Assembly: GCA_034505955.1 (NCBI GenBank)
Contig: JAPDQK010000003.1
Location: 1-64,000, forward strand
Source: Zhuqueibacter pondensis
GTDB taxonomy: Bacteria > Zhuqueibacterota > Zhuqueibacteria > Zhuqueibacterales > Zhuqueibacteraceae
Direction of reading: 5' to 3'
Length of the DNA: 64,000 nucleotides
Part shown: one piece after another, positions 18,065-25,617 of the stretch
How positions within the stretch are numbered: the stretch's first letter is position 1
How the letters are laid out: each line of letters starts with the position of its first letter
Notes under the pieces: generated by a model
Database searches by the model: none
What the model was told of the DNA's origin: nothing
What the model saw: the letters and a program-made list of their open reading frames with translations, nothing else
Made by a program: the position numbers and the translations under genes

Positions 18065-18540
18065 AATCCCACAACGTTAGTTGTGGGTTTTTGAATTCAC
18101 CAGCTATGTCCGGAAAAGCTGGTAACCCTAATCCCACAACGTTAGTTGTGGGTTTTTGAACTCACAAAGCTATGTCCGGAAAAGCTGGTAACCCTAATCC
18201 CACAACGTTAGTTGTGGGATTTTGAACTCACCAGCTATGTCCGGAAAAGCTGGTTACCCTAATCCCACAACGTTAGTTGTGGGTTTTTGAACTCACCAGC
18301 TATGTCCGGAAAAGCTGGTAACCTTAATCCCACAACGTTAGTTGTGGGATTTTGAACTCACCAGCTATGTCCGGAAAAGCTGGTTACCCTAATCCCACAA
18401 CGTTAGTTGTGGGTTTTTGAACTCACAAAGCTATGTCCGGAAAAGCTGGTTACCCTAATCCCACAACGTTAGTTGTGGGTTTTTGAACTCACAAAGCTAT
18501 GTCCGGAAAAGCTGGTAACCTTAATCCCACAACGTTCAAC
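18065..18540. repeat. Tandem array of seven 65-66 bp units plus a truncated eighth
   Basis: Units begin at 18065, 18130, 18196, 18261, 18326, 18391, 18457 and 18523 (the last broken after 12-15 bases). Each unit holds two hairpins: CCCACAAC-GTTA-GTTGTGGG, followed by T- or AT-rich bases as in a terminator, and CCAGCT...AGCTGG around ATGTCCGGAAA. Variants recur in a mosaic: CACCAGCT or CACAAAGCT, GGTAACCC, GGTTACCC or GGTAACCT, and GGGTTTTTG or GGGATTTTG. No variable spacers exist, so it is not a CRISPR array. The last unit runs directly into the HEPN gene fragment. Confidence 0.9.
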
Positions 18541-18663
18541 GCTTGAACGGCCTTTTCAGCCAGCGAAACAAGCCCAGTCGTAATCCCCGTCTTCTCGCGC
18601 ATTTTGGGAATGCTTGAGATCGCTGAGCGCTTGCTTATACCAGTCTTGATAGCGGTTTGCCAT
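18535..18663 (-). pseudogene. Truncated duplicate of the HEPN gene
   Basis: Starting at ATG 18663, 34 residues are nearly the same as the intact HEPN protein at 19635-20030 (MANRYQDWY, NAREDGDYDWACF). An 11-nt deletion then shifts the frame and a TGA closes it at 18556-18558. Similarity to the intact copy continues to about 18535, where the tandem array begins. It is part of the 227-bp direct repeat shared with 19928-20154. Confidence 0.85.
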
Positions 18664-18787
18664 GGGCAACTCGATCGTGCGATTGACGGACGCCTCGGTG
18701 CGAAAAACGGAGTATCTCGAAGGTGCGGCCTATCCGGGAGATTTGGCCAATTGCTTTTGCGCCAGCCATTCTTTCAAGAATAGGTTG
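18561..18787. repeat. Direct repeat copy 1 of TA-cassette duplication
   Basis: This 227-bp segment is repeated at 19928-20154 (offset 1367 bp) with only about seven mismatches. It spans the 5' part of the HEPN gene and the 3' part of the CopG-like antitoxin gene, so the two copies bracket one full cassette. Confidence 0.9.
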
Positions 18788-19038
18788 ACCAACATGTCAA
18801 CCGGCTTGTTCTCCCGGCGTGAAACTTCGGCAAGCTGGCGCGCGATGGGGTATTCCAAGGCCACGGCCTTGGGCATTTCATCAATTTCAATCTCGAAATG
18901 GGCTTCTTCCATTTCATCCCAATAATCGGCAACGCTGTGGGTTTCCCAGAATGCCGCAGCTTCCTTTTCGTCTTTGAAATGTTCAGGAATGGGATCAACT
19001 TTGCGTTTGTTTTTTGGTATGCGTTTATTTTTTGGCAT
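18730..19038 (-). CDS. CopG-family-like antitoxin of a BrnT-type toxin-antitoxin pair
   Basis: 102 residues. A basic N-terminus (MPKNKRIPKNKRK) precedes IPEHFKDEKEAAAFWETHS and VADYWDEMEE, the signature of the CopG antitoxin family (Pfam CopG_antitoxin type). The C-terminal half ALEYPIARQLAEVSRRENK / MLVNLFLKEWLAQ looks like a ribbon-helix-helix-type region. Such antitoxins bind the toxin and the operator. It follows the toxin gene and overlaps it by 14 nt. ATG 19038 with an upstream GAGG is preferred over an in-frame start at 19074. Confidence 0.78.
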   Translation of the reverse strand: MPKNKRIPKNKRKVDPIPEHFKDEKEAAAFWETHSVADYWDEMEEAHFEIEIDEMPKAVALEYPIARQLAEVSRRENKPVDMLVNLFLKEWLAQKQLAKSPG

Positions 19039-19309
19039 AAGTTTTCCTCTCGGATGAATCCATGTCGCGGGCACTGATAACCAGCGCGACGCGAGTAAGT
19101 TTATAGATAAAAAAGATCGTTAAATAACGTCCCGCCTCGGTACGACTCAGAGCCACGTAGAGATGCTCATCCTTGATCTTGCCACGCTGGTGAAATCGGA
19201 TTTTCGGTTTGTTGCGCAGGGCCTGACGCACCTCCTGCTCAGTGACTTGGTGCTTCCATAGAAGCTTTTGACGCGTATCAGGTTTGATTTCGACATCAAC
19301 TATTTTCAA
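19025..19309 (-). CDS. BrnT-like ribonuclease toxin
   Basis: 94 residues. The segments YVALSRTEAGRYLTIFFIYK and ALVISARDMDSSERKTY match the BrnT fold (RelE-like RNase), in which the Arg-Asp-Met stretch and preceding strands form the core. BrnT toxins cleave RNA and inhibit translation; the partner antitoxin lies immediately downstream with a 14-nt overlap. The N-terminal part (KLLWKHQVTEQEVRQAL) fits the family's 'wkhgvs..EvE' region. The toxin-first order is typical of brnTA. Confidence 0.8.
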   Translation of the reverse strand: MKIVDVEIKPDTRQKLLWKHQVTEQEVRQALRNKPKIRFHQRGKIKDEHLYVALSRTEAGRYLTIFFIYKLTRVALVISARDMDSSERKTYAKK

Positions 19310-19318
19310 AGGCCGCTC

Positions 19319-19690
19319 CTATAAACATGAGTCGCGCATGCTCAGCAACCTCCCCTGCTGCAAAGCGCGTCGAGCGAAAGCACTTTGTCGGGCTTCCTCC
19401 ATCGTGTAAGGAAAAACCTCCACCGGTACCGGCGCATTCTGAAAGAGGCGGAGATAGTAGGGAATGCGAACAATCGGCCGCTGTGAATCGTCTTGCACAA
19501 TGATCAATAAATCCGCGTCACTGCGCGCGGAAAAATTTCCGGTGGTGCGGGAGCCAAAAAGATAAACCGCCTGGATTTTCGGCTCTTGTTGAATCGCCTG
19601 TTGCGCCAGCGTTGTCAACTGCTGCTTGATTTTCTCATGATCCGGGAAGCCGACTTTCGCAAAACCGGAGGAGACGTTGTGCGGTTTCAT
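19319..19690 (-). CDS. MNT-type minimal nucleotidyltransferase (HEPN partner)
   Basis: About 123 residues. The nucleotidyltransferase motif GSRTTGNFSARSDADLLI (GSxxxG...SDxDL) is at about residues 46-63. A third carboxylate is plausible in APVPVEVFPY. MNT proteins pair with HEPN ribonucleases as type VII antitoxins that adenylylate the toxin. The gene overlaps the end of the HEPN gene by 56 nt. In-frame codons upstream of 19690 read inside HEPN and are not family-like. Confidence 0.8.
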   Translation of the reverse strand: MKPHNVSSGFAKVGFPDHEKIKQQLTTLAQQAIQQEPKIQAVYLFGSRTTGNFSARSDADLLIIVQDDSQRPIVRIPYYLRLFQNAPVPVEVFPYTMEEARQSAFARRALQQGRLLSMRDSCL

Positions 19691-20030
19691 AAGCCGCTTC
19701 TGCTTCTTTGTGGGTGTAATAATCCACCGGCGCGCCAGTATCGAACCCGTTGGGGTAGCGCGTCGGAATATAAAATTTGTCCAGAGAACGGGCGTCATCA
19801 AGCAGCGACTCGGGAATGGCATATTTCTCTTTCAACCCTTCCAGCAATTTCGTTACGGCATGGCCCCAAAACTCGCCGCCGGAAAATTCAATCACCGCTT
19901 TAACGGCCTTGTCAGCCGCCTGGTGGGCAGCGAAACAAGCCCAGTCGTAATCCCCGTCTTCTCGCGCATTTTGGGAATGCTTGAGATCGCTGAGCGCTTG
20001 CCTATACCAGTCTTGATAGCGGTTTGCCAT
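19635..20030 (-). CDS. HEPN-domain protein (probable ribonuclease toxin)
   Basis: 131 residues of helical HEPN type: MANRYQDWYRQALSDLKHSQ, then DYDWACFAAHQAADKAVKAV (the characteristic AAHQA helix), HAVTKLLEGL and AEAAYETAQRLLRFCES. The group pairs with MNT nucleotidyltransferases; the strict RX4-6H motif of active HEPN RNases is not clear here, so nuclease activity is uncertain. ATG 20030 is the real start. Codons further upstream read through a remnant of the CopG-like antitoxin left by the cassette duplication. Confidence 0.82.
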   Translation of the reverse strand: MANRYQDWYRQALSDLKHSQNAREDGDYDWACFAAHQAADKAVKAVIEFSGGEFWGHAVTKLLEGLKEKYAIPESLLDDARSLDKFYIPTRYPNGFDTGAPVDYYTHKEAEAAYETAQRLLRFCESRLPGS

Positions 20031-20154
20031 GGGCAACTCGATCGTGCGATTGACGGACGCTCCGGTTCGAAAAACGGAGTATCTCGAAGGTGCGGCCAAT
20101 CCGGGAGATTTGGCCAATTGCTTTTGCGCCAGCCATTCTTTCAAGATTAGGTTG
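19928..20154. repeat. Direct repeat copy 2 of TA-cassette duplication
   Basis: Second copy of the segment at 18561-18787. It holds the intact 5' end of the HEPN gene and, at 20096-20154, the last codons of a second CopG-like antitoxin gene (minus-strand residues KEWLAQKQLAKSPG) whose remainder is gone. Similarity ends abruptly after 20154. Confidence 0.9.
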
Positions 20155-20159
20155 GCAAA

Positions 20160-20334
20160 TCATTTTGGCGACGCCCGTAGGGGGCGGCCACTCAAGGGCC
20201 CTTCGGGGCGCGTCCGGATTGAGAAATCCAAAAGTAATATAAAAGTCTTTTCCTTTTTGAACAAGTGATTTTTCCAAATTATGGCAAAGCTCAAATAGCT
20301 CGATGCTTGCGGCTTCAGGTTTTTCACCTATCAC
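20160..20334 (-). pseudogene. Start of a small gene cut off at the TA cassette
   Basis: A GTG at 20334 overlaps the TGA of the upstream propeller gene (GTGA), a common coupling arrangement. The first 35-40 codons read like a helical protein (GEKPEAASIELFELCHNLEK, GKDFYITFGF). They then enter a GC-rich palindromic repeat (about 20167-20219) and the duplicated antitoxin sequence, where protein-like content is lost. I take this as the 5' remnant of a fifth gene of the methyltransferase cluster; family not recognised. Confidence 0.35.
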
Positions 20335-22316
20335 TCTTTTCCTCTTTCCAACCGATACAACTCTGTCACACTGGAGATGTACAGATTGCCCTCTTGGTCC
20401 TCGATGATTTTATCGACAAAACCCTCACAGCGAAAATCGCAGACTTTGGTGAAGAGTTGCCGTGCCGGATCGAAGCGATAAATCGCGCGTTGGGCAAGTC
20501 CGTAAATCCAGCCGTCGCGGCTGGCGCAGAGATGCGCCGTGTCGCCCCAGCCGTGCTCATCGCGAAAAATGATTTCGCCTTTCGCCGGATCATATACAAA
20601 CAAAGAGCCGTCCGCAGCGCCGATGATCAGCGAGTTGGACTTGTCTCTCCACGATACGATGCTCGTGACATTCTTCGCATGCGGCACCGGCACGAGAAGA
20701 TATTCCAACTTTTCTGTGGCAATGTCGAAAATCCCCAATTGTCCCTCGGGCGTTGCCGGCTTTTGGCCAAGCCCGCCGTAAATCCAACTGCCGATGATGA
20801 CTTTGCCGGGAACGCCGCTCTCGAGACACCACAGAGTTTGCTCGGGAATGAGATTGTGAAAGACACGATATTCGTAACTCTGCGGATCGAAGCGCACCAA
20901 CGCGCCGCTGAGCTTTCCGTAAGTGGCGCTACAAGCAAGATAAATGCGGCCATCACTCGCCAGCTTCATGTCCCAAATGCGATCCTGGCCTTCAGGGAGC
21001 AAACTGAAGAGCCGGCGCGGGTTCGGATGCCGCGGCTCGAGCGGTTGCCACGGTTTGGTGGTGTCATATTCGGTGACGGTCGCGTGAATGTAATGGCCGA
21101 TGAAGATTTTCTCTCGCCACGTTTGCAAGCTATTCACTTGACCGGGGAGATTGAGCACCTGCCCGAACTCATGACTTTCATTTTTGTCCGGATCAAATTT
21201 AAAGAAACTTTGGGTAATGAAGGAGCCGCCGTAAATGGTTTTGCCGTCCGGGCCGAATGCCATGGTGAAAATGCTCATGCCATCGCCCTCGTAGCTGCAT
21301 GGGTAGCGTTCGATAATGCGATTCGCATGGAGATCGAATTGCGTGATACGATCAATCGCACTGTGACACCAAAGATAGCGGCCTTCGGTGAGGCCAAACG
21401 GGCCGCCGACATCGGTGGCGATTTTTTCGAGCCGGCCGGTGGCCAAATTGGCGTGATAGAGATTGTCGGAAATCAGGCAGCCGAAATAAACCTCATCTCC
21501 CAAAAGGATCAAATTGTTTTGGTCGGTGCGATACAAATCTTCTTCGCCGGGAATATCGATCACGCGTTCGACTTGCTGGGAAGCCGGATCGAACACCAAG
21601 AGTTTGGGCTGCGGAAAGAGCACACCGAGGAGTTTGTCCCGCCAGCGCCTGAGTTGAACCAGAAATTCCTTCTGCAGATATGCGGTGGGCAGCAGCGTGA
21701 GTTTCTCTTTGGTTCGCAAATCGAATTCCACCAGTTTGGCATGTGCCCCAAGACCACAGTAAATCTTATTTTCAAACGCTGGACAGGGCCACATCAAATA
21801 ATTTTCTTCCTCGTCGATTCTGCCGTAATCGATGAACGCGCCGGTCGCACGATCCCAGGCGTAGAGCCGGCAATCGGGATAGCCGCCGCCATACAAGAGA
21901 TTTTCAAAAGGAGATTGGCACAAGCGCAGCGCATAAAAATGCTTGAATTTCGAGCCGGTGTCCGCGTTGCGATCGTAGGGAATCGTGAATGGAATTTCTT
22001 CGAGGCGATCTTGATCGAGATGATAACGATAGGCCTGCACCTCATCGCTACCCGAGGCAATCAAGTGCACCACTCCATCGCCCGTGTGGCAGAGCGCCCA
22101 TAACGAACGGCCGGGGATCTTGGTTGGGAAATGCGCGCTGGGCTTGATGATGCGTGCTTGCTGCTGATCGTCGCCCGGCCGGAAATAGAGCAAATGCGCA
22201 CCCTTGGCGCCATAGGCACCGACAATGAATTTCGGATCGCGTTCGTTGCGAAAATCGACATCGCGGACGAGGTGGGCGAGAAGTTTGGCCGGGGAGGCGA
22301 GGCGTTTCAGTTGCAT
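20331..22316 (-). CDS. Cytoplasmic beta-propeller protein of the methyltransferase cluster
   Basis: 661 residues without a signal peptide. Repeated blades of the type VLFPQPKLLVFDPASQQVER, MAFGPDGKTIYGGSF, IYLACSATYGKLSGALVRFD and IIGAADGSLFVYDPAKGEI indicate an SMP-30/PQQ-like or two-component-regulator-type propeller, perhaps two stacked propellers. There are no catalytic motifs I can name. It is the fourth gene after UroD-like, MtaC and MtaB genes on the same strand (86-bp gap), which suggests a sensing, binding or sugar-lactone-type accessory role; this is inference. Confidence 0.65.
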   Translation of the reverse strand: MQLKRLASPAKLLAHLVRDVDFRNERDPKFIVGAYGAKGAHLLYFRPGDDQQQARIIKPSAHFPTKIPGRSLWALCHTGDGVVHLIASGSDEVQAYRYHLDQDRLEEIPFTIPYDRNADTGSKFKHFYALRLCQSPFENLLYGGGYPDCRLYAWDRATGAFIDYGRIDEEENYLMWPCPAFENKIYCGLGAHAKLVEFDLRTKEKLTLLPTAYLQKEFLVQLRRWRDKLLGVLFPQPKLLVFDPASQQVERVIDIPGEEDLYRTDQNNLILLGDEVYFGCLISDNLYHANLATGRLEKIATDVGGPFGLTEGRYLWCHSAIDRITQFDLHANRIIERYPCSYEGDGMSIFTMAFGPDGKTIYGGSFITQSFFKFDPDKNESHEFGQVLNLPGQVNSLQTWREKIFIGHYIHATVTEYDTTKPWQPLEPRHPNPRRLFSLLPEGQDRIWDMKLASDGRIYLACSATYGKLSGALVRFDPQSYEYRVFHNLIPEQTLWCLESGVPGKVIIGSWIYGGLGQKPATPEGQLGIFDIATEKLEYLLVPVPHAKNVTSIVSWRDKSNSLIIGAADGSLFVYDPAKGEIIFRDEHGWGDTAHLCASRDGWIYGLAQRAIYRFDPARQLFTKVCDFRCEGFVDKIIEDQEGNLYISSVTELYRLERGKE

Positions 22317-22402
22317 GGCTTGTCCGAGCGGCAGTTAGGATTATGGATGAATTTGATTGCCACGACGAGGCGGCGAGTTGTTGTCCTGTTTGTTCCTCAA
22401 CG

Positions 22403-23764
22403 TCAAAGACCATAACTTGCGCGTAAAAATAAGTGGCCATATTTTTCAGTCATGGTTACAATGAGTTCTTCCTCATTATCCGGCAAGGCCTCCAGGGCGC
22501 GGTCGATTTTGTCGAGCCAGGACTGCTCACGCGCAGGCAACGATAACTGTCTGGCTCCGCGGATGATTGCCGTTGCGGCCTTGGCGGCAGCGATGGTGCG
22601 GTGATACCCGCTCGTTTCGTTGACGATGGTCGCGGCGATGCGCAGCGTCGCGGCAGGAGAGAGGATTAGTGCCTGCGGACTGAAAGCGAGGTCGGATTCG
22701 ACCAACAGTGTTTGATAAATTTTTTCGGTGCCTTGAGCGAGGGCTTGATTGAACAAACGGCAGTCATAGGCGAGCAATTCCAAAAAGGCCTCGGGCGCAG
22801 AGCCGGAGAGCAGGCGAATATTCTGCACGGATTCATTGCTCCACAGATCGCACATTGCCGCGGCGACATTGCCAACCGGGCTGAAATGCGCACAGCTCGC
22901 GGCCTTGCCTTCCATGGCGATGGGTGTTCCAGTGATCGCCTTCAAGATCGGGCCTTCGTAAGCACAATCCTTCGAGGGGCCAATGGCACCGCGCTCATAC
23001 GCCACCAAACTTCGAGCCGCGCTGGCGGCGCGAATGACCGCCGCGAAAACTTCGGGCAGCATGCCCTGGGAGGCGAGCTGCATGGCGGTGTTGGCAAAAC
23101 CACAAGCGGAGTCGCCGCCGGGAATGATTTTGTGCGCAGAGCAAATACGGACGATGTGATCCCACAAAAATTCCATGTCCCGAGGGGCCAGAACTCCGAG
23201 GGCGAAAATGGCGCCGGCGATGTCACCATAGAGCAACGCTTCGTCATGAACTTCTTTGGCGCCCACGGATTCGATGGAGAGAACATGCGCACCTGCCGCG
23301 GCACAGGATTCAAGAGATTTATAAACATCATCCCACGCTTTGCCAGAACGCAGTCGCGGCGGACGGATGGTATCACGCAGATCGGTCGGCGTGACGCGCA
23401 AGGCGCAGGTGAGACCGTACGCGTCGTGCGCTTGCTTCAAATGCTGGTGCAAAATACCGGTGATTTCCGCACCCCACTCCGGATGTTCGGTCATCGGCGG
23501 CAGCAACTCGAATTCCACCATCAGGCCGGGGAGATGGAGACGCTTTGCGGCGCGTTCGATCATCTCGCCGATTTCGTGATAATGCGCAACCACCGAGGGC
23601 CACGTGGTTTCATCAATCAACATCGTTGGCAGGGTGAAGTTCAGCTCGGGAAAAACCCGGCCGGCGCCGACGCGCAACCCGAAGCCGCAGATAACGGGGT
23701 TCGGCGTTTTGCCGAAGATTAAATCTTCGACGCTATTGACTGCGAGGGTTGTGAATGTTTTCAT
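22403..23764 (-). CDS. mtaB: Methanol--corrinoid protein methyltransferase (MtaB family)
   Basis: 453 residues, about the length of archaeal MtaB. The family hallmark IIPGGDSACGFANTAMQLA is present. The zinc ligands of Methanosarcina MtaB (Glu164, Cys220, Cys269) correspond to Glu165 (LSIESVG), Cys221 (SACGF) and Cys267 (SKDCAYEG). The enzyme activates methanol, or a related methyl donor, and passes the methyl group to the Co(I) corrinoid of MtaC. The gene lies 17 bp downstream of the corrinoid-protein gene. Methanol as substrate is inferred from the family; in bacteria related proteins may use other methyl compounds. Confidence 0.85.
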   Translation of the reverse strand: MKTFTTLAVNSVEDLIFGKTPNPVICGFGLRVGAGRVFPELNFTLPTMLIDETTWPSVVAHYHEIGEMIERAAKRLHLPGLMVEFELLPPMTEHPEWGAEITGILHQHLKQAHDAYGLTCALRVTPTDLRDTIRPPRLRSGKAWDDVYKSLESCAAAGAHVLSIESVGAKEVHDEALLYGDIAGAIFALGVLAPRDMEFLWDHIVRICSAHKIIPGGDSACGFANTAMQLASQGMLPEVFAAVIRAASAARSLVAYERGAIGPSKDCAYEGPILKAITGTPIAMEGKAASCAHFSPVGNVAAAMCDLWSNESVQNIRLLSGSAPEAFLELLAYDCRLFNQALAQGTEKIYQTLLVESDLAFSPQALILSPAATLRIAATIVNETSGYHRTIAAAKAATAIIRGARQLSLPAREQSWLDKIDRALEALPDNEEELIVTMTEKYGHLFLRASYGL

Positions 23765-23781
23765 TTTTCAGAATGAGTTCG

Positions 23782-24414
23782 TCATGCCAACAACTCTTTC
23801 ACTTTGTCGACTGCGGTGACGGCGTCTTTGGCAAAGCCATCGGCGCCGATCTCATCGGCGAAGCGCTGGGTGACCGGTGCGCCGCCGACGATGATTTTAA
23901 CCTGGGAGCGCGCACCAGCGGTATTGATCACGTCGATCGTCGTTTTCATAACCAGCATGGTCGTGGTCAGCATCGCCGACATGCCGACGATTTGCGGGTG
24001 ATGAATCTGAATGGCTTCGACAAATTTTTCCGGCGGCGTGTTGATGCCGAGATCGATGATTTCAAAGCCTGCGCCTTGCAGCATGATGCCGACGAGATTT
24101 TTGCCGATGTCGTGCATGTCGCCCTTTACCGTGCCGAGGACAACGCGTCCCACCGGCTGCACACCGCCACGGAGCAGATGCGGCTTGAGGATGTCCATCG
24201 CGGCGTTCATCACGCTGGCCGATTGTAAAACTTCGGGCAGATACATCTCCCCGCAGCGCATTTGCTCGCCAACAACCGCCATGCCGGCAATCAGTCCCTC
24301 GTTGAGAATAGTCTGCGGCGAAACGCCATTGTCGAGCAGACGTTGGGTCAACGATTTCACGGTACTGGCATTTCCTTGCTGAAGATGTTGGGCTATCTCT
24401 TGTAGTTCAATCAT
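23782..24414 (-). CDS. mtaC: Corrinoid protein (MtaC/MtbC-like)
   Basis: 210 residues in the standard two-domain layout: an N-terminal helical cap (about 1-85, with GLIAGMAVVGEQMRCGEMYL and PEVLQSA) and a B12-binding Rossmann domain. The cobalt-ligand motif is GDMHDIGKN with His101, followed by GFEIIDLG and, near the end, IIVGGAPVTQRFADEIGAD. It carries the methyl group between the MtaB-type and UroD-type methyltransferases flanking it. GGAGA lies just before the ATG. No reductive-activation (RamA-like) gene is seen nearby. Confidence 0.88.
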   Translation of the reverse strand: MIELQEIAQHLQQGNASTVKSLTQRLLDNGVSPQTILNEGLIAGMAVVGEQMRCGEMYLPEVLQSASVMNAAMDILKPHLLRGGVQPVGRVVLGTVKGDMHDIGKNLVGIMLQGAGFEIIDLGINTPPEKFVEAIQIHHPQIVGMSAMLTTTMLVMKTTIDVINTAGARSQVKIIVGGAPVTQRFADEIGADGFAKDAVTAVDKVKELLA

Positions 24415-24429
24415 AAGGTCTCCATTGGC

Positions 24430-24471
24430 TAAATGTCATTAACATTTGGTCAAATAGCTGCATGACATTTA
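24430..24471. other. Inverted repeat between the UroD-like and mtaC genes
   Basis: TAAATGTCAT (24430-24439) and ATGACATTTA (24462-24471) are exact inverted copies separated by 22 nt. The right arm covers the stop codon of the UroD-like gene. It may form an intra-operon hairpin that stabilises or partly terminates the message, or it may be a dyad operator. Confidence 0.5.
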
Positions 24472-25617
24472 TTTATAACGACCGTAAGTTTTTGCCACTT
24501 CGATCATAGCAAAAATATTCTCATCCGGGGTGTCGCGGCCGCATTGATCGCCGTTGGCGAGTATGAATCCGCCGCCTTCAGCGGCGGCATCGATGCACGC
24601 CTTCGCTTCCTGCTCGACGTCTTTTACCGATCCGTGGAGCATCGTTTCAAACGTGTTGATATTTCCTTTCAAACAGAACTTATCGCCGAAGCGGCGCTTG
24701 ACTTCGGCCAGATCGACATCGCCACCCGGTGGTCGTTCCAGCGGCTCCATGACATCGAGATCCGTTTCATGATAATTGATTTCGACGATGAGCCGCGAGC
24801 GACCACAAGTGTGTTGATGGCTGATGACTCCCGCCTCTTTGCACAGCGAAGTCACCAGCTTGACAATCGGGAGATCATATTGGCGGTAAATCCTGGGCGA
24901 GCTGAGACTGAGCGAGGACGACGATCCTTGAATCACGATCTCATCAGGGCGTTCGCGCAACACGCGACGGGTTACCTTGTCAACCCAATTGAGATAAAAC
25001 TCATGCACGTGTTGCATCATTTCGGGTTGCTCATAGAAATCCCGAATCGCCTGCATCGAACCGCCGTCACGCACCCACACCCAGAAGCCCATGAACGTTT
25101 CGATGCCCACGCCGTAAACTCCCAGCTCGCCGACTTTCTGGCGATTTTTGCAGGGATCATCGAGAGGCTTTTGCTCCATGTACCAGCGCAGCTTGGGAAA
25201 ATCTTTGGCAATATCCTTGATCATGGCGCTGAGATGCCACGGCGGATTGTCGCGAGGGTAGCACACAATTTCCTCGAGCTTTCCAAATGGCGTGTCAATG
25301 GAACGTTCTACTTTCAGCTCTTCTTCCGACGATTCGAGGATACGCTCGTTCCATTTCGGCTCTTCGCGCATCGTCATGTTGTCATAAATGTACCAACCGT
25401 CCATGCCGAAATATTTGACCGCGTTGAGATAGGCTTCATCGAGCGGCGGGTCTTCGTGCAGATAAACATCCCAAAATGGCTTGCCAAGCAAGCGGCAGGG
25501 CACCATATTCGAGATGTCAGGAATCACCGGCACATGATCCGGAATTTCTCGGCGCATGGCAGTGAGAATGCGCTGGCGGGAGGTCAGGGGTTGTGGAGTT
25601 GTGGTTGTTGTGGACAT
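24469..25617 (-). CDS. UroD-family methyltransferase (MtaA-like)
   Basis: 382 residues of the uroporphyrinogen decarboxylase superfamily: N-terminal SRQRILTAMRREIPDHVPVI, central YLNWVDKVTRRVLRERPDEI. Methylcobamide methyltransferases of this superfamily bind Zn through H-x-C...C; here His269-Thr-Cys271 (HQHTCGRS) and Cys359 (NGDQCGRDTP) fit. It probably moves the methyl group from the MtaC corrinoid to the final acceptor, which in a bacterium would be tetrahydrofolate or another thiol/folate rather than necessarily coenzyme M. It is first in the cluster. Confidence 0.78.
   Translation of the reverse strand: MSTTTTTPQPLTSRQRILTAMRREIPDHVPVIPDISNMVPCRLLGKPFWDVYLHEDPPLDEAYLNAVKYFGMDGWYIYDNMTMREEPKWNERILESSEEELKVERSIDTPFGKLEEIVCYPRDNPPWHLSAMIKDIAKDFPKLRWYMEQKPLDDPCKNRQKVGELGVYGVGIETFMGFWVWVRDGGSMQAIRDFYEQPEMMQHVHEFYLNWVDKVTRRVLRERPDEIVIQGSSSSLSLSSPRIYRQYDLPIVKLVTSLCKEAGVISHQHTCGRSRLIVEINYHETDLDVMEPLERPPGGDVDLAEVKRRFGDKFCLKGNINTFETMLHGSVKDVEQEAKACIDAAAEGGGFILANGDQCGRDTPDENIFAMIEVAKTYGRYK

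Noticed and set aside
18065..18540. CRISPR array
   Set aside because: The whole 65-66 bp unit repeats with only minor variants; there are no unique spacers and no cas genes in the window.
20265..22103. 612-codon plus-strand frame
   Set aside because: It is the antisense shadow of the beta-propeller gene; its composition is not protein-like and has no recognisable domain.
22712..23722. 336-codon plus-strand frame
   Set aside because: It is a shadow of mtaB, which has conserved zinc ligands and family length.
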